64,000 bases of DNA, taken from NCBI GenBank assembly GCA_026418905.1, contig JAOAAK010000003.1, positions 1 through 64,000 on the forward strand. The letters are read 5' to 3'. A program made the translations under genes and the position numbers. This document shows, one piece after another, positions 8,319-17,613 of the stretch. The first letter of the stretch is position 1, and every line of letters starts with the position of its first letter. Source of the stretch: Bacteroidales bacterium (GTDB lineage Bacteria > Bacteroidota > Bacteroidia > Bacteroidales > DTU049). The notes beneath the pieces were generated by a model. The model saw nothing but the letters and a program-made list of their open reading frames with translations. It did no database searches and was not told the origin of the DNA.

Positions 8319-9710
8319 ATGAAAACCAGATATATTGATTTGATTGAGCAAACTTTTGAATTCCCGACTGAGGAATTTAAAATGATAGAAAACGAATTAT
8401 ACTGGCACAACATCAATTTGATGGATATCGTTGACCAATATGGAACCCCTTTAAGACTCACTTATCTTCCCAGTATAAGCCGACAGATTCAAAAAGCAAA
8501 AAGAATTTTTAACGTAGCTATTGCAAAAGCCGACTACAAAGGTGAATATTATTATGCTTATTGCACTAAAAGTAGCCATTTCCTTCACGTCATCGAAGAA
8601 GCATTAAAAAATGACATTCACCTCGAAACTTCTAGTGCTTTTGACATCAACATCATTGAAAAACTTTACGAAGACAAAAAAATAGATAAAGATATTTACA
8701 TCATTTGCAATGGTTTCAAAAAACAACAATACATCGAAAACATTAGTCGCTTGATTAATAACGGTTTCCAAAACACAATTGCTGTAATTGATCATAAAGA
8801 TGAGCTATTTGAATACAAAATAAAGAAGGGAATTAGGGCAAAATTGGGCATTCGCATTGCTTCTGAAGAAGAGCCCCAATTTACATTTTACACTTCTCGC
8901 CTTGGGATCCGTTATAGTGATATTTTGCCCTTTTACAACTTATATGTAAAAAATCATCCCAATTTTGAGCTCAAAATGTTGCATTTTTTTATCAACACGG
9001 GAATCAAAGATTCTGCTTATTATTGGAGTGAACTACACAAGTGTGTTAACGTCTATGCAGAACTCAAGAAAATTTGTCCGACCCTAGACATGCTCAATAT
9101 AGGTGGGGGTTTTCCAATAAGAAATTCCCTTGCTTTTGATTATGACTACGAATACATGGCAGAAGAAATTATTTATCAAATTAAGAAGATATGTAAAGAG
9201 CACGGTGTTCCAGAGCCTCATATTTTCACAGAATTTGGAACTTTCACAGTTGGCGAAAGTGGTGCAGTACTTTTCAAAATCCTTGGAGGCAAACAACAAA
9301 ATGACAAAGAAATGTGGTATATGATTGACGGTAGCTTCATGACAACACTTCCTGACACATGGGCCCTGAATCAGCGATTTATTTTACTCGCTCTTAATCA
9401 TTGGGATTCTGAATATCAAAGAGTTTTTTTAGGTGGTCTAACTTGTGATAGTCATGATTATTATCATTCTGAAATGCATGCCAATGCGATTTATCTTCCT
9501 AAATTCACACCTGCCGATCCCCTTTACATAGGTTTTTTTCATACGGGAGCATATCAGGAGGCCCTTGGAGGATATGGAGGTATCCAACACTGTCTTCTTC
9601 CAGCACCGAAGCATGTACTCATTTATGAAGATGAAGATGGTGAATACTACACACGACTCTTTGTTAAAGAACAAAGTTATAAATCTATGCTCAAAATACT
9701 AGGATATTAA
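8319..9710 (+). CDS. PLP-dependent decarboxylase, probably arginine decarboxylase (short form)
   Basis: A 463-residue fold-III PLP enzyme of the alanine racemase/ornithine decarboxylase-like group. The probable Schiff-base lysine is Lys84 in YAYCTKSSH. LNIGGGFP is the glycine-rich phosphate loop. EFGTFTVGESGA and GGLTCDSHDYY are the C-terminal active-site segments, the second resembling the GxxCDSxD motif. It is much shorter than the ~650-residue E. coli SpeA, and similar short proteins in Bacteroidota are commonly annotated as arginine decarboxylase. That would make agmatine for polyamine synthesis, but the substrate is not proven by sequence, and no agmatinase or other polyamine gene is nearby. 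The open frame begins at a TTG at 8313; I prefer the ATG at 8319. The gene appears to be monocistronic. Confidence 0.75.
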   Translation: MKTRYIDLIEQTFEFPTEEFKMIENELYWHNINLMDIVDQYGTPLRLTYLPSISRQIQKAKRIFNVAIAKADYKGEYYYAYCTKSSHFLHVIEEALKNDIHLETSSAFDINIIEKLYEDKKIDKDIYIICNGFKKQQYIENISRLINNGFQNTIAVIDHKDELFEYKIKKGIRAKLGIRIASEEEPQFTFYTSRLGIRYSDILPFYNLYVKNHPNFELKMLHFFINTGIKDSAYYWSELHKCVNVYAELKKICPTLDMLNIGGGFPIRNSLAFDYDYEYMAEEIIYQIKKICKEHGVPEPHIFTEFGTFTVGESGAVLFKILGGKQQNDKEMWYMIDGSFMTTLPDTWALNQRFILLALNHWDSEYQRVFLGGLTCDSHDYYHSEMHANAIYLPKFTPADPLYIGFFHTGAYQEALGGYGGIQHCLLPAPKHVLIYEDEDGEYYTRLFVKEQSYKSMLKILGY

Positions 9711-9719
9711 ATTTTTATA

Positions 9720-9727
9720 TATATTTG
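9720..9727 (+). promoter_or_regulatory. Promoter -7 box for the T9SS cargo gene at 9749
   Basis: TATATTTG is an exact TAnnTTTG match, 21 bases before the ATG at 9749. Confidence 0.5.
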
Positions 9728-9748
9728 TAGCATAAAAATAGGAATCCT

Positions 9749-11161
9749 ATGAAAAAAATTATTTTTATGATTTTCATTGGAGGATGGGTTCTTTCTCATT
9801 CCCAAATTCAACCCATTCCAAACGGAGATTTCGAACAATGGATAGATTATTCATTGGAATATCCAACAGGTTATCCTTTTCATTCCAATTCATATGAAAT
9901 CGTGTTTGCATTGCCACCTGTTTCTATGAAAAAAGTAACCGATGCGTATCATGGAAATTTTGCTCTGAAATTAACGACTGTCAGCTATCAAGCACAAGAC
10001 ACAATTTTTGGTTATGCGATCAATGTAAGACCAAATGATAATCCCAACACCTGGAAAGGTGGTTTTCCCATCAGTGGAACCCCTACTGGCATAAAAGGGT
10101 ACTATAAAGCAAGTCTTAACGGAGACCAAGCTCTGATTTTAGTTCAATTTTGCAAAACAGGAAATGTTATTGCAACATATCCTTTCCTAATAAGTTCATC
10201 AGCATCTACATATACCCAGTTTTCCTTTTCATTCAATCCCCCATTACCCACAAGTCCAGACACAGTTCAAATTGGGTTTGCATCAACCAATCCTTTTTCT
10301 GGAACTCCCCAAGTAGGAAGTTGGATCATATTAGATAGCATTTCTTTCACTGGGATTTCCACTCAACCTAGTCAATTGAACGGTAGTTTTGAAAATTGGA
10401 CGACAGAAATCTATTCTAAAATTATTGATTGGAACATTTTGGGTCATCCCCTTAGTGTAAATAAAAGTACTGACGCTTACCAAGGAAACTATGCTTTACA
10501 TCTTAAAAACTTTTTACAAGAAGATGATTCAATTTCGATTAAGGGCATAATTGGAACAGGAAAATGGGTTTTCGATGGATTTTCATGGAATTTGGTTGGA
10601 TGTAGACCCTACAATCGACCTTATGATACACTAGTTTTTGCATATAAATATTATCCTTCCCATGATGATACAGCTCAAATAAATATTGTTTTTAAAAAAA
10701 CGGGAAATCAATGGCCTACATATTGGATTAATATTAATTTAACTGATACAGGTGTTTATACAGTTGTTGAGGAACCTTTTCTTATTGCTAATGCACCAGA
10801 TTCACTTTGTATTTTCATATCATCAAGTATTGACTCACATGATTCCCTCATATATGTAGGATCAGAATTATTCGTAGATAAATTGTACTTAAAATCAAAG
10901 CCGTTGGTTTCTTTACCCGATTTTGCTCTACAAAAAAACATTCGTCTCTACCCCAATCCATGTCAGGAATTTTTAACCATTGAAGCTTCACAACCTATTA
11001 GAACCATTACCATTCTTAATGCAGAAGGAAAGATACTATATTCTGAAGCTGTTCATGATGTTAGATTTGATGGCTCTATTTCTACCCTTCCTCCAGGACC
11101 GTATCAGGTTCGAATTCAGTTTGACGACATGATTTGGTATAAACCTTTCATTAAAAATTAA
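9749..11161 (+). CDS. T9SS-exported protein with two tandem jelly-roll-like domains
   Basis: A 470-residue protein of unknown function. It has a signal peptide (MKKIIFMIFIGGWVLSHS) followed by two related domains. The first, at about residues 22-205, opens with IPNGDFEQW and holds KVTDAYHGNFALKL; the second, at about 208-375, opens with LNGSFENW and holds KSTDAYQGNYALHL. This internal duplication looks like the carbohydrate-binding-type jelly rolls common in Bacteroidota surface proteins, but no sugar specificity can be inferred. The C-terminus (IRLYPNPCQEFLTIEAS ... LPPGPYQVRI) is a type-A T9SS sorting domain. A strong terminator follows at 11180. Confidence 0.85.
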   Translation: MKKIIFMIFIGGWVLSHSQIQPIPNGDFEQWIDYSLEYPTGYPFHSNSYEIVFALPPVSMKKVTDAYHGNFALKLTTVSYQAQDTIFGYAINVRPNDNPNTWKGGFPISGTPTGIKGYYKASLNGDQALILVQFCKTGNVIATYPFLISSSASTYTQFSFSFNPPLPTSPDTVQIGFASTNPFSGTPQVGSWIILDSISFTGISTQPSQLNGSFENWTTEIYSKIIDWNILGHPLSVNKSTDAYQGNYALHLKNFLQEDDSISIKGIIGTGKWVFDGFSWNLVGCRPYNRPYDTLVFAYKYYPSHDDTAQINIVFKKTGNQWPTYWININLTDTGVYTVVEEPFLIANAPDSLCIFISSSIDSHDSLIYVGSELFVDKLYLKSKPLVSLPDFALQKNIRLYPNPCQEFLTIEASQPIRTITILNAEGKILYSEAVHDVRFDGSISTLPPGPYQVRIQFDDMIWYKPFIKN

Positions 11162-11179
11162 TTACATGCCCATATTTTC

Positions 11180-11202
11180 AGCCCCCTTTCGGGGGCTTTT
11201 TT
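11180..11202 (+). terminator. Rho-independent terminator after the T9SS cargo gene
   Basis: AGCCCCC, loop TTTC, GGGGGCT, then six T, 19 bases after the stop codon. The stem is perfect and GC-rich. Confidence 0.9.
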
Positions 11203-11400
11203 ATTTTAATATCGATCATGACGCATATAATGGTTTGGTTTTAGTCTAATAAAACACCTTTACAAGATAATTCAAAAATTGAAGGCTGAACAAGTTTTAT
11301 GGTTGTTTCTACATTCCTTCTAGTTCTAAGAAAGAAGTGTCATAGTTTAAGCATAAGGCAAATATGACAGATACTAAACATTTTCCTTATGAATAATTGA

Positions 11401-11408
11401 TAATTTTG
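11401..11408 (+). promoter_or_regulatory. Promoter -7 box for ribBA
   Basis: TAATTTTG followed by C, 15 bases before the ribBA ATG. It lies inside the TTG-initiated open frame and so argues against the upstream TTG as a start. I saw no convincing FMN-riboswitch sequence in the ~220 bases between the upstream terminator and this box. Confidence 0.6.
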
Positions 11409-11423
11409 CTAAAAACTTTTTAC

Positions 11424-12647
11424 ATGAAAAATAAATTGGACACTATTGAAAGTGCATTAGAAGATTTACGAGCTGGAAAGATCATTATTGTGGTCGACGA
11501 TGAAGATCGTGAAAATGAAGGAGATTTTGTGGCAGCAGCAGAAAAAATAACTCCCGACATTGTTAATTTCATGGCTAAATACGGCAGAGGTCTTATTTGT
11601 GCTCCTCTTACCGAAGAAAGAGCAGAAGAACTAAAACTGGACTTAATGGTCAAAGAAAACACGTCTTTGCATGAGACACCTTTTACCGTATCAGTCGATT
11701 TAATCGGCCATGGATGTACCACAGGGATTTCAGCATCCGACAGAGCGAAAACCATTTATGCCCTTGCCGATCCATCCACCAAACCTGAAGATTTGGGACG
11801 CCCCGGTCATATCTTCCCTTTGAGAGCCAAGAAAGGTGGTGTTCTCGAACGTGCTGGTCACACAGAGGCCAGCGTAGATCTTTGTAGAATTGCTGGCCTA
11901 AAGCCCGTAGCAGCCCTTGTTGAGATCATGAACGATGACGGCACTATGGCACGCTTACCTCAACTTTTCGAAATTGCTGAAAAGTTTGAGTTAAAAATTG
12001 TTTCAATCAAAGATCTTATTGCTTACCGCTTAAAAACTGAAAGCCTCATTAGAAAGGAAGAAGAAGTCCATCTACCTACGCTTTATGGTACTTTTAAATT
12101 GATCGCTTTTACACAGCTTACAAACAACATCATTCACCTTGCTCTTGTCAAAGGTGAGGTCAACACCACTGAACCTGTTCTTGTAAGAGTACATTCTTCT
12201 TGTGCTACTGGCGATATTTTTGGCAGTTACAAATGTGATTGTGGTCCTCAATTGCACAAAGCCATGCAGATGATTGAGCAAGAAGGAAAAGGACTAGTTC
12301 TCTACATGAATCAGGAAGGACGTGGAATTGGTTTGATTAATAAACTAAAAGCTTATCATCTTCAAGAACTTGGCAAAGATACTGTAGAAGCTAATCATGC
12401 CCTTGGATTTAAGGATGACGAAAGAGATTATGGAATTGGTGCACAAATCATTCGACATTTAGGCATCAAAAAAATGCGACTTATTACCAACAATCCAGTC
12501 AAAAGAATCGGCTTAGAAAGCTATGGAATCGAAATCGTGGAAATCATACCCCTTATCGTCCAGGCGAATCCATACAACATCCATTATCTTGAAACTAAGC
12601 ATAACAAAATGGGACATCTGTTTAATCCAGAAGAATTAACCGATTGA
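11424..12647 (+). CDS. ribBA: Bifunctional 3,4-dihydroxy-2-butanone-4-phosphate synthase / GTP cyclohydrolase II
   Basis: This enzyme feeds both arms of riboflavin synthesis: ribulose-5-phosphate to the four-carbon unit, and GTP to the pyrimidine precursor. The N-terminal half (~1-205) is the RibB domain with the acidic loop [11 protein letters not shown] and the RAGHTEA segment. The C-terminal half (from ~210) is the RibA domain with [20 protein letters not shown], which supplies the three zinc-binding cysteines, and the GRGIGL loop. I take the ATG at 11424 rather than the TTG at 11397, because the -7 promoter box sits between them. No other rib gene is nearby, which is common for ribBA in this phylum. 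It ends 62 bases before rpsP. Confidence 0.96.
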   Translation: MKNKLDTIESALEDLRAGKIIIVVDDEDRENEGDFVAAAEKITPDIVNFMAKYGRGLICAPLTEERAEELKLDLMVKENTSLHETPFTVSVDLIGHGCTTGISASDRAKTIYALADPSTKPEDLGRPGHIFPLRAKKGGVLERAGHTEASVDLCRIAGLKPVAALVEIMNDDGTMARLPQLFEIAEKFELKIVSIKDLIAYRLKTESLIRKEEEVHLPTLYGTFKLIAFTQLTNNIIHLALVKGEVNTTEPVLVRVHSSCATGDIFGSYKCDCGPQLHKAMQMIEQEGKGLVLYMNQEGRGIGLINKLKAYHLQELGKDTVEANHALGFKDDERDYGIGAQIIRHLGIKKMRLITNNPVKRIGLESYGIEIVEIIPLIVQANPYNIHYLETKHNKMGHLFNPEELTD

Positions 12648-12709
12648 TATTGCACATTTCAAAAAAAATTATAACCTTTGCAGTCCCAAAAAAATAAAAA
12701 TATAATTGT

Positions 12710-13207
12710 ATGGCAGTAAGGATTAGGTTACAACGCCATGGTAGAAGAAAAAGACCCTTTTACCATTTGGTCGTTGCAGACAGTCGGGCCCCACGTGATG
12801 GGAAATTCATTGAAAAGTTAGGATATTATGATCCTTTAACTCAACCCGCCACGATTGAAATAAATTTCGAGAGAGCCCTGTATTGGTTATCGGTTGGAGC
12901 ACAACCTACAGAAACGGCATCAGCAATACTTCGCTTCAAGGGCGTACTTTACAAAAGACATCTAGACATAGGTGTCCAGAAAGGAGCTCTTACACCTGAA
13001 CAAGCAGAAGCTAAATTTCAGGAATGGCTACAAAAGAAAGAATTGAAACTGGTAGAATTAAAGAAAAAATACGATTACCAAAAAAATCTTAAACGAGAAG
13101 AACAACTTAAGTTGGAACGAAAAAAACGTGAAGAAAGAGAAAAGAAAAAGGCTGCCCTTACTTCTCAAGAATCATCCCAACAAGACAATCCATCTGATCA
13201 TACATAA
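12710..13207 (+). CDS. rpsP: 30S ribosomal protein bS16 with a basic C-terminal tail
   Basis: The first ~80 residues are a standard bS16 ([41 protein letters not shown]). Total length is 165, about twice the E. coli protein (82). The extra part is a highly charged Lys/Glu-rich helical tail ([32 protein letters not shown]). Extended bS16 tails are usual in Bacteroidota, so I read this as lineage-specific rather than as a fusion. The gene is followed after 9 bases by rimM, the classic pairing for 30S maturation. A degenerate -7 (TAACCTTTG, one base longer than consensus) lies 30 bases upstream at 12672-12680. Confidence 0.95.
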   Translation: MAVRIRLQRHGRRKRPFYHLVVADSRAPRDGKFIEKLGYYDPLTQPATIEINFERALYWLSVGAQPTETASAILRFKGVLYKRHLDIGVQKGALTPEQAEAKFQEWLQKKELKLVELKKKYDYQKNLKREEQLKLERKKREEREKKKAALTSQESSQQDNPSDHT

Positions 13208-13216
13208 CCCCTATTC

Positions 13217-13744
13217 ATGCCTTATCCTATACCTGTTGAAGAACTGGTAGAATCAGGCATGATCGTAAAAACACATGGGATCAGAGGTAAGGTTCTCATT
13301 ACTTTCAGTAATGGTTTGTTGCCTAAAAACATCAACGATTTTTGTTTTTTGAATTTTGACGGCATGTTTGTTCCTTTTTTGCCCTTAGAAGTCGAACAGC
13401 TTAATGAAACATTCTATTATTTCACTTTTCATTTCGTAGATAATATAAATATAGCAAAAAAGCTTACGGGTAAACCCATTTATCACGATGTTCGAAAATG
13501 TAAGTTTCTGGACAACAACGTCATTGGTCCTTATCTTAGCGGTTACACAGTGTATGACGAAAATGGAAATTATCTAGGTAAAATTATTGCTATTATTCGA
13601 GGTAAACAATTTTTATTTGAACTTCGTTCACCAGAAGGTAAAATCATATATCTTCCCGCCATAAAAGAATTCATTCTGAATAATGAAAGAGTCTCGAAAA
13701 AACTAACCATCCATTTTCCTACCGAGTGGAAATCTCTATTATGA
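13217..13744 (+). CDS. rimM: 16S rRNA-processing protein RimM
   Basis: A 175-residue ribosome-maturation factor that binds uS19 during assembly of the 30S head. The N-terminal barrel starts with the family signature ESGMIVKTHGIRGKVLI. The PRC-barrel domain begins near residue 100 (GYTVYDENGNYLGKI) and ends with EGKIIYLPAIKEFI. The stop codon overlaps the start codon of the downstream methyltransferase as ATGA, which suggests translational coupling. The order rpsP-rimM is conserved widely; trmD, its common neighbour elsewhere, is absent here. Confidence 0.93.
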   Translation: MPYPIPVEELVESGMIVKTHGIRGKVLITFSNGLLPKNINDFCFLNFDGMFVPFLPLEVEQLNETFYYFTFHFVDNINIAKKLTGKPIYHDVRKCKFLDNNVIGPYLSGYTVYDENGNYLGKIIAIIRGKQFLFELRSPEGKIIYLPAIKEFILNNERVSKKLTIHFPTEWKSLL

Positions 13745-14448
13745 ATCTTGAAGTTTTCAATTTTCGAGCTTTTAAAGTTTACCAGCACGAAAAAGTGATG
13801 AAAGTTAACACAGATGGTGTATTACTGGGTGTTTTTTCCTCTGAAAAACCTTGGGAAAAGGTACTTGAAGTTGGATGTGGTCTTGGTTACATATCCCTTA
13901 TGCTAGCTCAAAAAGATTCTGAAAATATTTTGGCTATCGACATAAATCCTATAGCTGTCAAAATTTGCAAGCTAAATTTCCTGATCAATCCATGGCACTA
14001 CAAAATGAAAGTCAAGCATATTTCTCTACATGAATGGGTTCAACAAAATCAAGAAAAAATTGACTTGATAGTCACGAATCCACCTTACTTTGTTGATGCT
14101 TTCCCCTCTCCAAATCCATATAAAAGGTTATCACGTCACAGCAATGAAAAATGGGTGGATGAACTCATTTATGCTTCGTCATTTCTTACATATGAAGGTC
14201 AGATTCATCTTGCTTATCCGTTTATTAGTTCATTTTACGTTGAGAAAAAATTTTTTCTACATGGGCTCCATGTTCATAAACAATGGATTATTCGATCTTT
14301 TCGAACTTCATATCCATATTTAAGGTTGCTTTCTTTTAGCAAAATAAAACCTGAAATTGTCATTACCGAAAATCTTATCATTCAATCGGACGATCTAACC
14401 TATACAGAAGAATATAAAACAATGGTTGGTTCATTTCTCCACATTTGA
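13741..14448 (+). CDS. TrmN6-like tRNA1(Val) adenine-N6 methyltransferase
   Basis: A class I SAM-dependent methyltransferase of the YfiC/TrmN6 type, which makes m6A37 in tRNA-Val in E. coli. Visible motifs are FRAFKVYQHEKVMKVNTDGVLLG near the N-terminus, the SAM loop VLEVGCGLGYISLML, the acidic end of strand 2 IDINPIAV, and the amino-methylating motif NPPYF followed by the family-typical ...R.SRHSNE segment. The frame is open from 13726, but the ATG at 13741 forms an ATGA overlap with the rimM stop and leaves a family-like N-terminus, so I use it. The assignment to tRNA rather than another nucleic acid is by homology only. Confidence 0.85.
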   Translation: MNLEVFNFRAFKVYQHEKVMKVNTDGVLLGVFSSEKPWEKVLEVGCGLGYISLMLAQKDSENILAIDINPIAVKICKLNFLINPWHYKMKVKHISLHEWVQQNQEKIDLIVTNPPYFVDAFPSPNPYKRLSRHSNEKWVDELIYASSFLTYEGQIHLAYPFISSFYVEKKFFLHGLHVHKQWIIRSFRTSYPYLRLLSFSKIKPEIVITENLIIQSDDLTYTEEYKTMVGSFLHI

Positions 14449-14456
14449 AAATGTTT

Positions 14457-14464
14457 TATTTTTG
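14457..14464 (+). promoter_or_regulatory. Promoter -7 box for dut
   Basis: TATTTTTG followed by C, an exact TAnnTTTG match 14 bases before the dut ATG. It lies just after the stop of the TrmN6-like gene. Confidence 0.55.
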
Positions 14465-14478
14465 CAAGAGTTTTTTCA

Positions 14479-14910
14479 ATGAAAGTAAGGATAGTAAATA
14501 AGAGTAGCAATCCACTTCCATCATATACCACCGCTCAATCATCTGGTCTTGATTTGCAAGCACATCTTGACGAGCCTATAACTTTGCAACCCATGGGTCG
14601 TGCTTTAATATCAACTGGAATTTTTATAGAACTTCCTGATGGTTTCGAAGCACAGGTAAGACCAAGAAGCGGTCTAGCTATTAACCATGGAATTACAGTA
14701 TTGAACACCCCTGGTACCATTGATGCTGACTATCGAGGAGAGATTAAAGTTATTCTCATTAACCTAAGTGACAAACCTTTTACCATTAGACCCGGAGATA
14801 GAATCGCACAACTCGTTATATCTTCAGTTGTTCGGATAGAATGGGATGAAGTTCATTCCCTTCAAGAAACCATCCGTGGTGAAGGAGGATTCGGTCATTC
14901 CGGTATTTAA
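14479..14910 (+). CDS. dut: dUTP diphosphatase
   Basis: A 143-residue trimeric-type dUTPase that hydrolyses dUTP to dUMP. All five family motifs can be followed: SSGLDLQAH, PRSGLA, GTIDADYRGEIKV with the catalytic aspartate, GDRIAQLVI, and the C-terminal GEGGFGHSGI (usually RGxGGFGSTG). Length is normal. It begins a rightward run through the nucleotidyltransferase, TPR, DUF4292 and EnvC-like genes; only 13 bases separate it from the next start codon. Confidence 0.96.
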   Translation: MKVRIVNKSSNPLPSYTTAQSSGLDLQAHLDEPITLQPMGRALISTGIFIELPDGFEAQVRPRSGLAINHGITVLNTPGTIDADYRGEIKVILINLSDKPFTIRPGDRIAQLVISSVVRIEWDEVHSLQETIRGEGGFGHSGI

Positions 14911-14911
14911 A

Positions 14912-14920
14912 AAAGGAGGA
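14912..14920 (+). promoter_or_regulatory. Strong Shine-Dalgarno site deciding the nucleotidyltransferase start
   Basis: AAAGGAGGA ends 3 bases before the ATG at 14924. Strong Shine-Dalgarno sequences are uncommon in Bacteroidota, and most starts in this window lack one. It selects 14924 over the in-frame ATG at 14846, which lies inside dut. Confidence 0.7.
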
Positions 14921-14923
14921 ATT

Positions 14924-15922
14924 ATGAAGCTCATTATTCCAATGGCAGGTCAGGGGAAAAGGATGCGCCCCCATACCTTAACTGTCCCTAAACCACTTAT
15001 TAAATTAGCTGGTAAGCCCATCGTAGAAAGATTGATAGATGAAATTTTCTCGCTTACTGAATCTCCCATTTCTGAAATTGTCTTTATTATTAATAATTTC
15101 GGAGAAGAAATAGAAAGATATCTCTTACAGCTTGCTCATAAATATCAAGCTACAGGTCATATTCGACATCAAGATAAACCTCTTGGAACAGCTCATGCTA
15201 TCTCTTGTGCTGAGGAGTTTCTTGAGGAGAGTGTAATCATAGCTTTTGCCGACACGTTATTTTTTACCAAGCAAAAAATCAAAACTGAATTGGACTCTGT
15301 CATATGGGTTAAGGAAGTTGACAATCCATCAGCTTTTGGAGTCGTCAGAGTCGATTCTGAAAATAGAATTATTCAATTTCATGAAAAACCTAAACAATTG
15401 GTTTCTAATCTTGCCATCGTGGGTGTTTACTACTTTAAAGAGGCTTCATACTTGAAGAATGAAATTAAGTTTTTATTAGCAGAACACATTATGGAAAATG
15501 GTGAATACCAGCTAACGGATGCATTAAAAAATCTCCTCAACAAAGGAATGAATTTTTTTGCTTTACCCATTGATGAATGGTTGGACTGTGGAAATAAAGA
15601 TGCTACGGTATATTCAAATAAAAGAATTTTAGAAAGACATGGCGAAAACATCATTTCCTCCACATGTTCTATTGAAAACTCAATCATTATCCCTCCATGT
15701 TATGTAGGTCATCATGTTAAAATTTCTAACAGCATTATAGGCCCCTTTGTTTCCATTGAAAACCATACACACATTAAAGATTCCATAATTACTAAATCCA
15801 TTGTTCAAAGCCATAGCTACATTGTCAATGCTAACATCGACAATTCCATGGTTGGCAATTACGTTGAATATCACGAAAAACATAAAGAATTAAACGTAGG
15901 AGACTATACAATCATAAACTAA
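14924..15922 (+). CDS. Sugar-phosphate nucleotidyltransferase with hexapeptide repeats
   Basis: A 332-residue enzyme with the NTP-transferase signature IIPMAGQGKRMRPHTLTVPKPLIKLAGKPI at its N-terminus, a DTLFF metal segment and a second FHEKPK motif. The last ~90 residues are left-handed beta-helix hexapeptide repeats (NSIIIPPCYVG, NSIIGPFVSI, DSIITKSIV). It activates a sugar-1-phosphate to NDP-sugar, as RmlA- or GlmU-like enzymes do. The actual sugar and nucleotide cannot be told. It belongs to the conserved Bacteroidota run dut - nucleotidyltransferase - TPR - DUF4292 - EnvC-like, which points to cell-envelope work. Its TAA overlaps the next ATG by one base (TAATG). Confidence 0.85.
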   Translation: MKLIIPMAGQGKRMRPHTLTVPKPLIKLAGKPIVERLIDEIFSLTESPISEIVFIINNFGEEIERYLLQLAHKYQATGHIRHQDKPLGTAHAISCAEEFLEESVIIAFADTLFFTKQKIKTELDSVIWVKEVDNPSAFGVVRVDSENRIIQFHEKPKQLVSNLAIVGVYYFKEASYLKNEIKFLLAEHIMENGEYQLTDALKNLLNKGMNFFALPIDEWLDCGNKDATVYSNKRILERHGENIISSTCSIENSIIIPPCYVGHHVKISNSIIGPFVSIENHTHIKDSIITKSIVQSHSYIVNANIDNSMVGNYVEYHEKHKELNVGDYTIIN

Positions 15923-17613
15923 TGTCGAAAGTCATTTTTTATTTCATTTTATTAGGAATTACAGTTACTTCATGCAGGACAAAAAAAAATGAGGTAAATC
16001 AACCTCAGCAGCATTCCAGTATAACTCTCACAACTCAATACATCGAAGCTTTCCGGCAGGCATTTCTTCAGCAGAACGAAACTGCTAAAGACATTTTCAA
16101 CAGTATTCTTGAAACACATCCTTGGCATCATCCTTCGCATTACGAACTTGGCAAATTATTTTTTAACGAAGGTAAATATGACAAAGCCATCGAACATTTA
16201 AATAAAGCTGTAAAGCTTGATCCCAATAACATATGGTATAAGATCCTCCTAGCCCAGTCTTATATTATGATGGGCGAATATAAGGATGCCATTGAGGTTT
16301 ACGAAAAACTCACACGCCAATACCCTAACAGTTCAGATTTTCTAATCAAGCTTGGAGACTTGTATTTTCAAGCAAACAATGCTACCAAAGCCCTAGAAAC
16401 CTTTAACTATCTCGAAAAAAAAATTGGACCAACTGAAGAAGTTTACAGAAGAAAATTTGAAATTTATCTAACTATAGGGCAAGAAGAAAAAGCTTATCAA
16501 GAACTTGCCACAATGCTCAAAACCATCCCTGGTAACCCTCAATATTCTTTAAAATTAGCTGAATACTATTTTAAAACAGGAAGAATTCATCTGGGATACG
16601 ATTATCTTCAAAAAACTCTTTCATACGATCCTTCCAACACACTAGCAAATCTCTACTTGGCAGATTACTACTTTCTTATCAAAGATACGTTAAAGGCAAA
16701 AGAACAGGTAAATTCTCTGATTGAAAGATCAGACATTTCAGTAGATGATAAAGTTTTTATCGTGCTTTCTCTCATGCAAAAAGATCTGTATGGTGATTCT
16801 TTAATTATTTTTTCTTTTATAAATAATCTTATTAAGCAATATCCAGATGATCCTAAAATTTATGCTCTCAGTGGTGATGTGCATTTTCAAAGAAATCATC
16901 TTTCAGAAGCTATTGAATTTTGGAAGCGATCTATTCATCTTGATTCCTCTCGATATTTAGTCTGGGAAAATTTGTTGTACGCTCAGTTTCTGACTGATGA
17001 TCGACAAGGTTTATTTACTTTTGTACCCCGTGCCATGGAACTTTTTCCCGAACAACCTCACTTGCAATTTTTTCACTATTACCTCGAATTCATTAAACAA
17101 AATTTTGAAGCAATTAATTCTCAACTGAAAAATTATGTTAAATATTTCAAGGATAAAGAACTAGAGAGATTTACTAAAATCTTACTTTCTTTGAGCAATC
17201 TTTATTCGGTACCAAATACTCCTGAAGAAGCAATTGTTGCTGAATTAGAAAAATCTGGAATAGAAACATTCTCTTATATGTACTTCTGTTTTTTGATCCA
17301 AGTCAAAACCGATACCCTTAAAGCTCTTAGCTGGGCTAGTAAGCACCCTTTTAAAAATCTTACACATTTAACTTACCAAAATGCAATTAAAGCCTTTTAC
17401 GAAAAAAATTATAAACAAGCTTCATTTTTAATTCATAAAACAGAATATCAAAAAGAATTTTTTCCTGAAATTTTGGAACTTGCTGGAGATATTGCTTTAA
17501 AAGAGGGATCTTCGGAAGAAGCCATTGATTGGTGGACATATGCTTATGCCCTCACTAAATCACCTCGTATTAATATCAAACTTCAAACTCAATTAAACTA
17601 TGAAAAAAAATAA
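15922..17613 (+). CDS. TPR-repeat lipoprotein
   Basis: A 563-residue protein with a lipoprotein signal peptide (FILLGITVTSC; the cysteine is the lipid site), so it is probably anchored in an envelope membrane facing the periplasm. The body is at least a dozen tetratricopeptide-like helical pairs, clearest at GKYDKAIEHLNKAVKLDPNN and GEYKDAIEVYEKLTRQYPNS. These are protein-interaction scaffolds. The position just before DUF4292 and the EnvC-like gene, with a one-base and then a 14-base overlap, suggests a shared envelope task, possibly linked to peptidoglycan or lipoprotein handling. That is inference from synteny; no catalytic motif is present. Confidence 0.85.
   Translation: MSKVIFYFILLGITVTSCRTKKNEVNQPQQHSSITLTTQYIEAFRQAFLQQNETAKDIFNSILETHPWHHPSHYELGKLFFNEGKYDKAIEHLNKAVKLDPNNIWYKILLAQSYIMMGEYKDAIEVYEKLTRQYPNSSDFLIKLGDLYFQANNATKALETFNYLEKKIGPTEEVYRRKFEIYLTIGQEEKAYQELATMLKTIPGNPQYSLKLAEYYFKTGRIHLGYDYLQKTLSYDPSNTLANLYLADYYFLIKDTLKAKEQVNSLIERSDISVDDKVFIVLSLMQKDLYGDSLIIFSFINNLIKQYPDDPKIYALSGDVHFQRNHLSEAIEFWKRSIHLDSSRYLVWENLLYAQFLTDDRQGLFTFVPRAMELFPEQPHLQFFHYYLEFIKQNFEAINSQLKNYVKYFKDKELERFTKILLSLSNLYSVPNTPEEAIVAELEKSGIETFSYMYFCFLIQVKTDTLKALSWASKHPFKNLTHLTYQNAIKAFYEKNYKQASFLIHKTEYQKEFFPEILELAGDIALKEGSSEEAIDWWTYAYALTKSPRINIKLQTQLNYEKK

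Noticed and set aside
11397-11423. Upstream TTG start of ribBA
   Set aside because: The -7 promoter box lies within this segment, so it is not translated. The same reasoning removes the TTG extensions at 40317 (ridA) and 56779 (manC) and, more loosely, the one at 32290 (M64).
14846-14923. Upstream in-frame ATG of the nucleotidyltransferase
   Set aside because: It lies inside dut, gives a non-family N-terminus, and the strong Shine-Dalgarno at 14912-14920 points to 14924.
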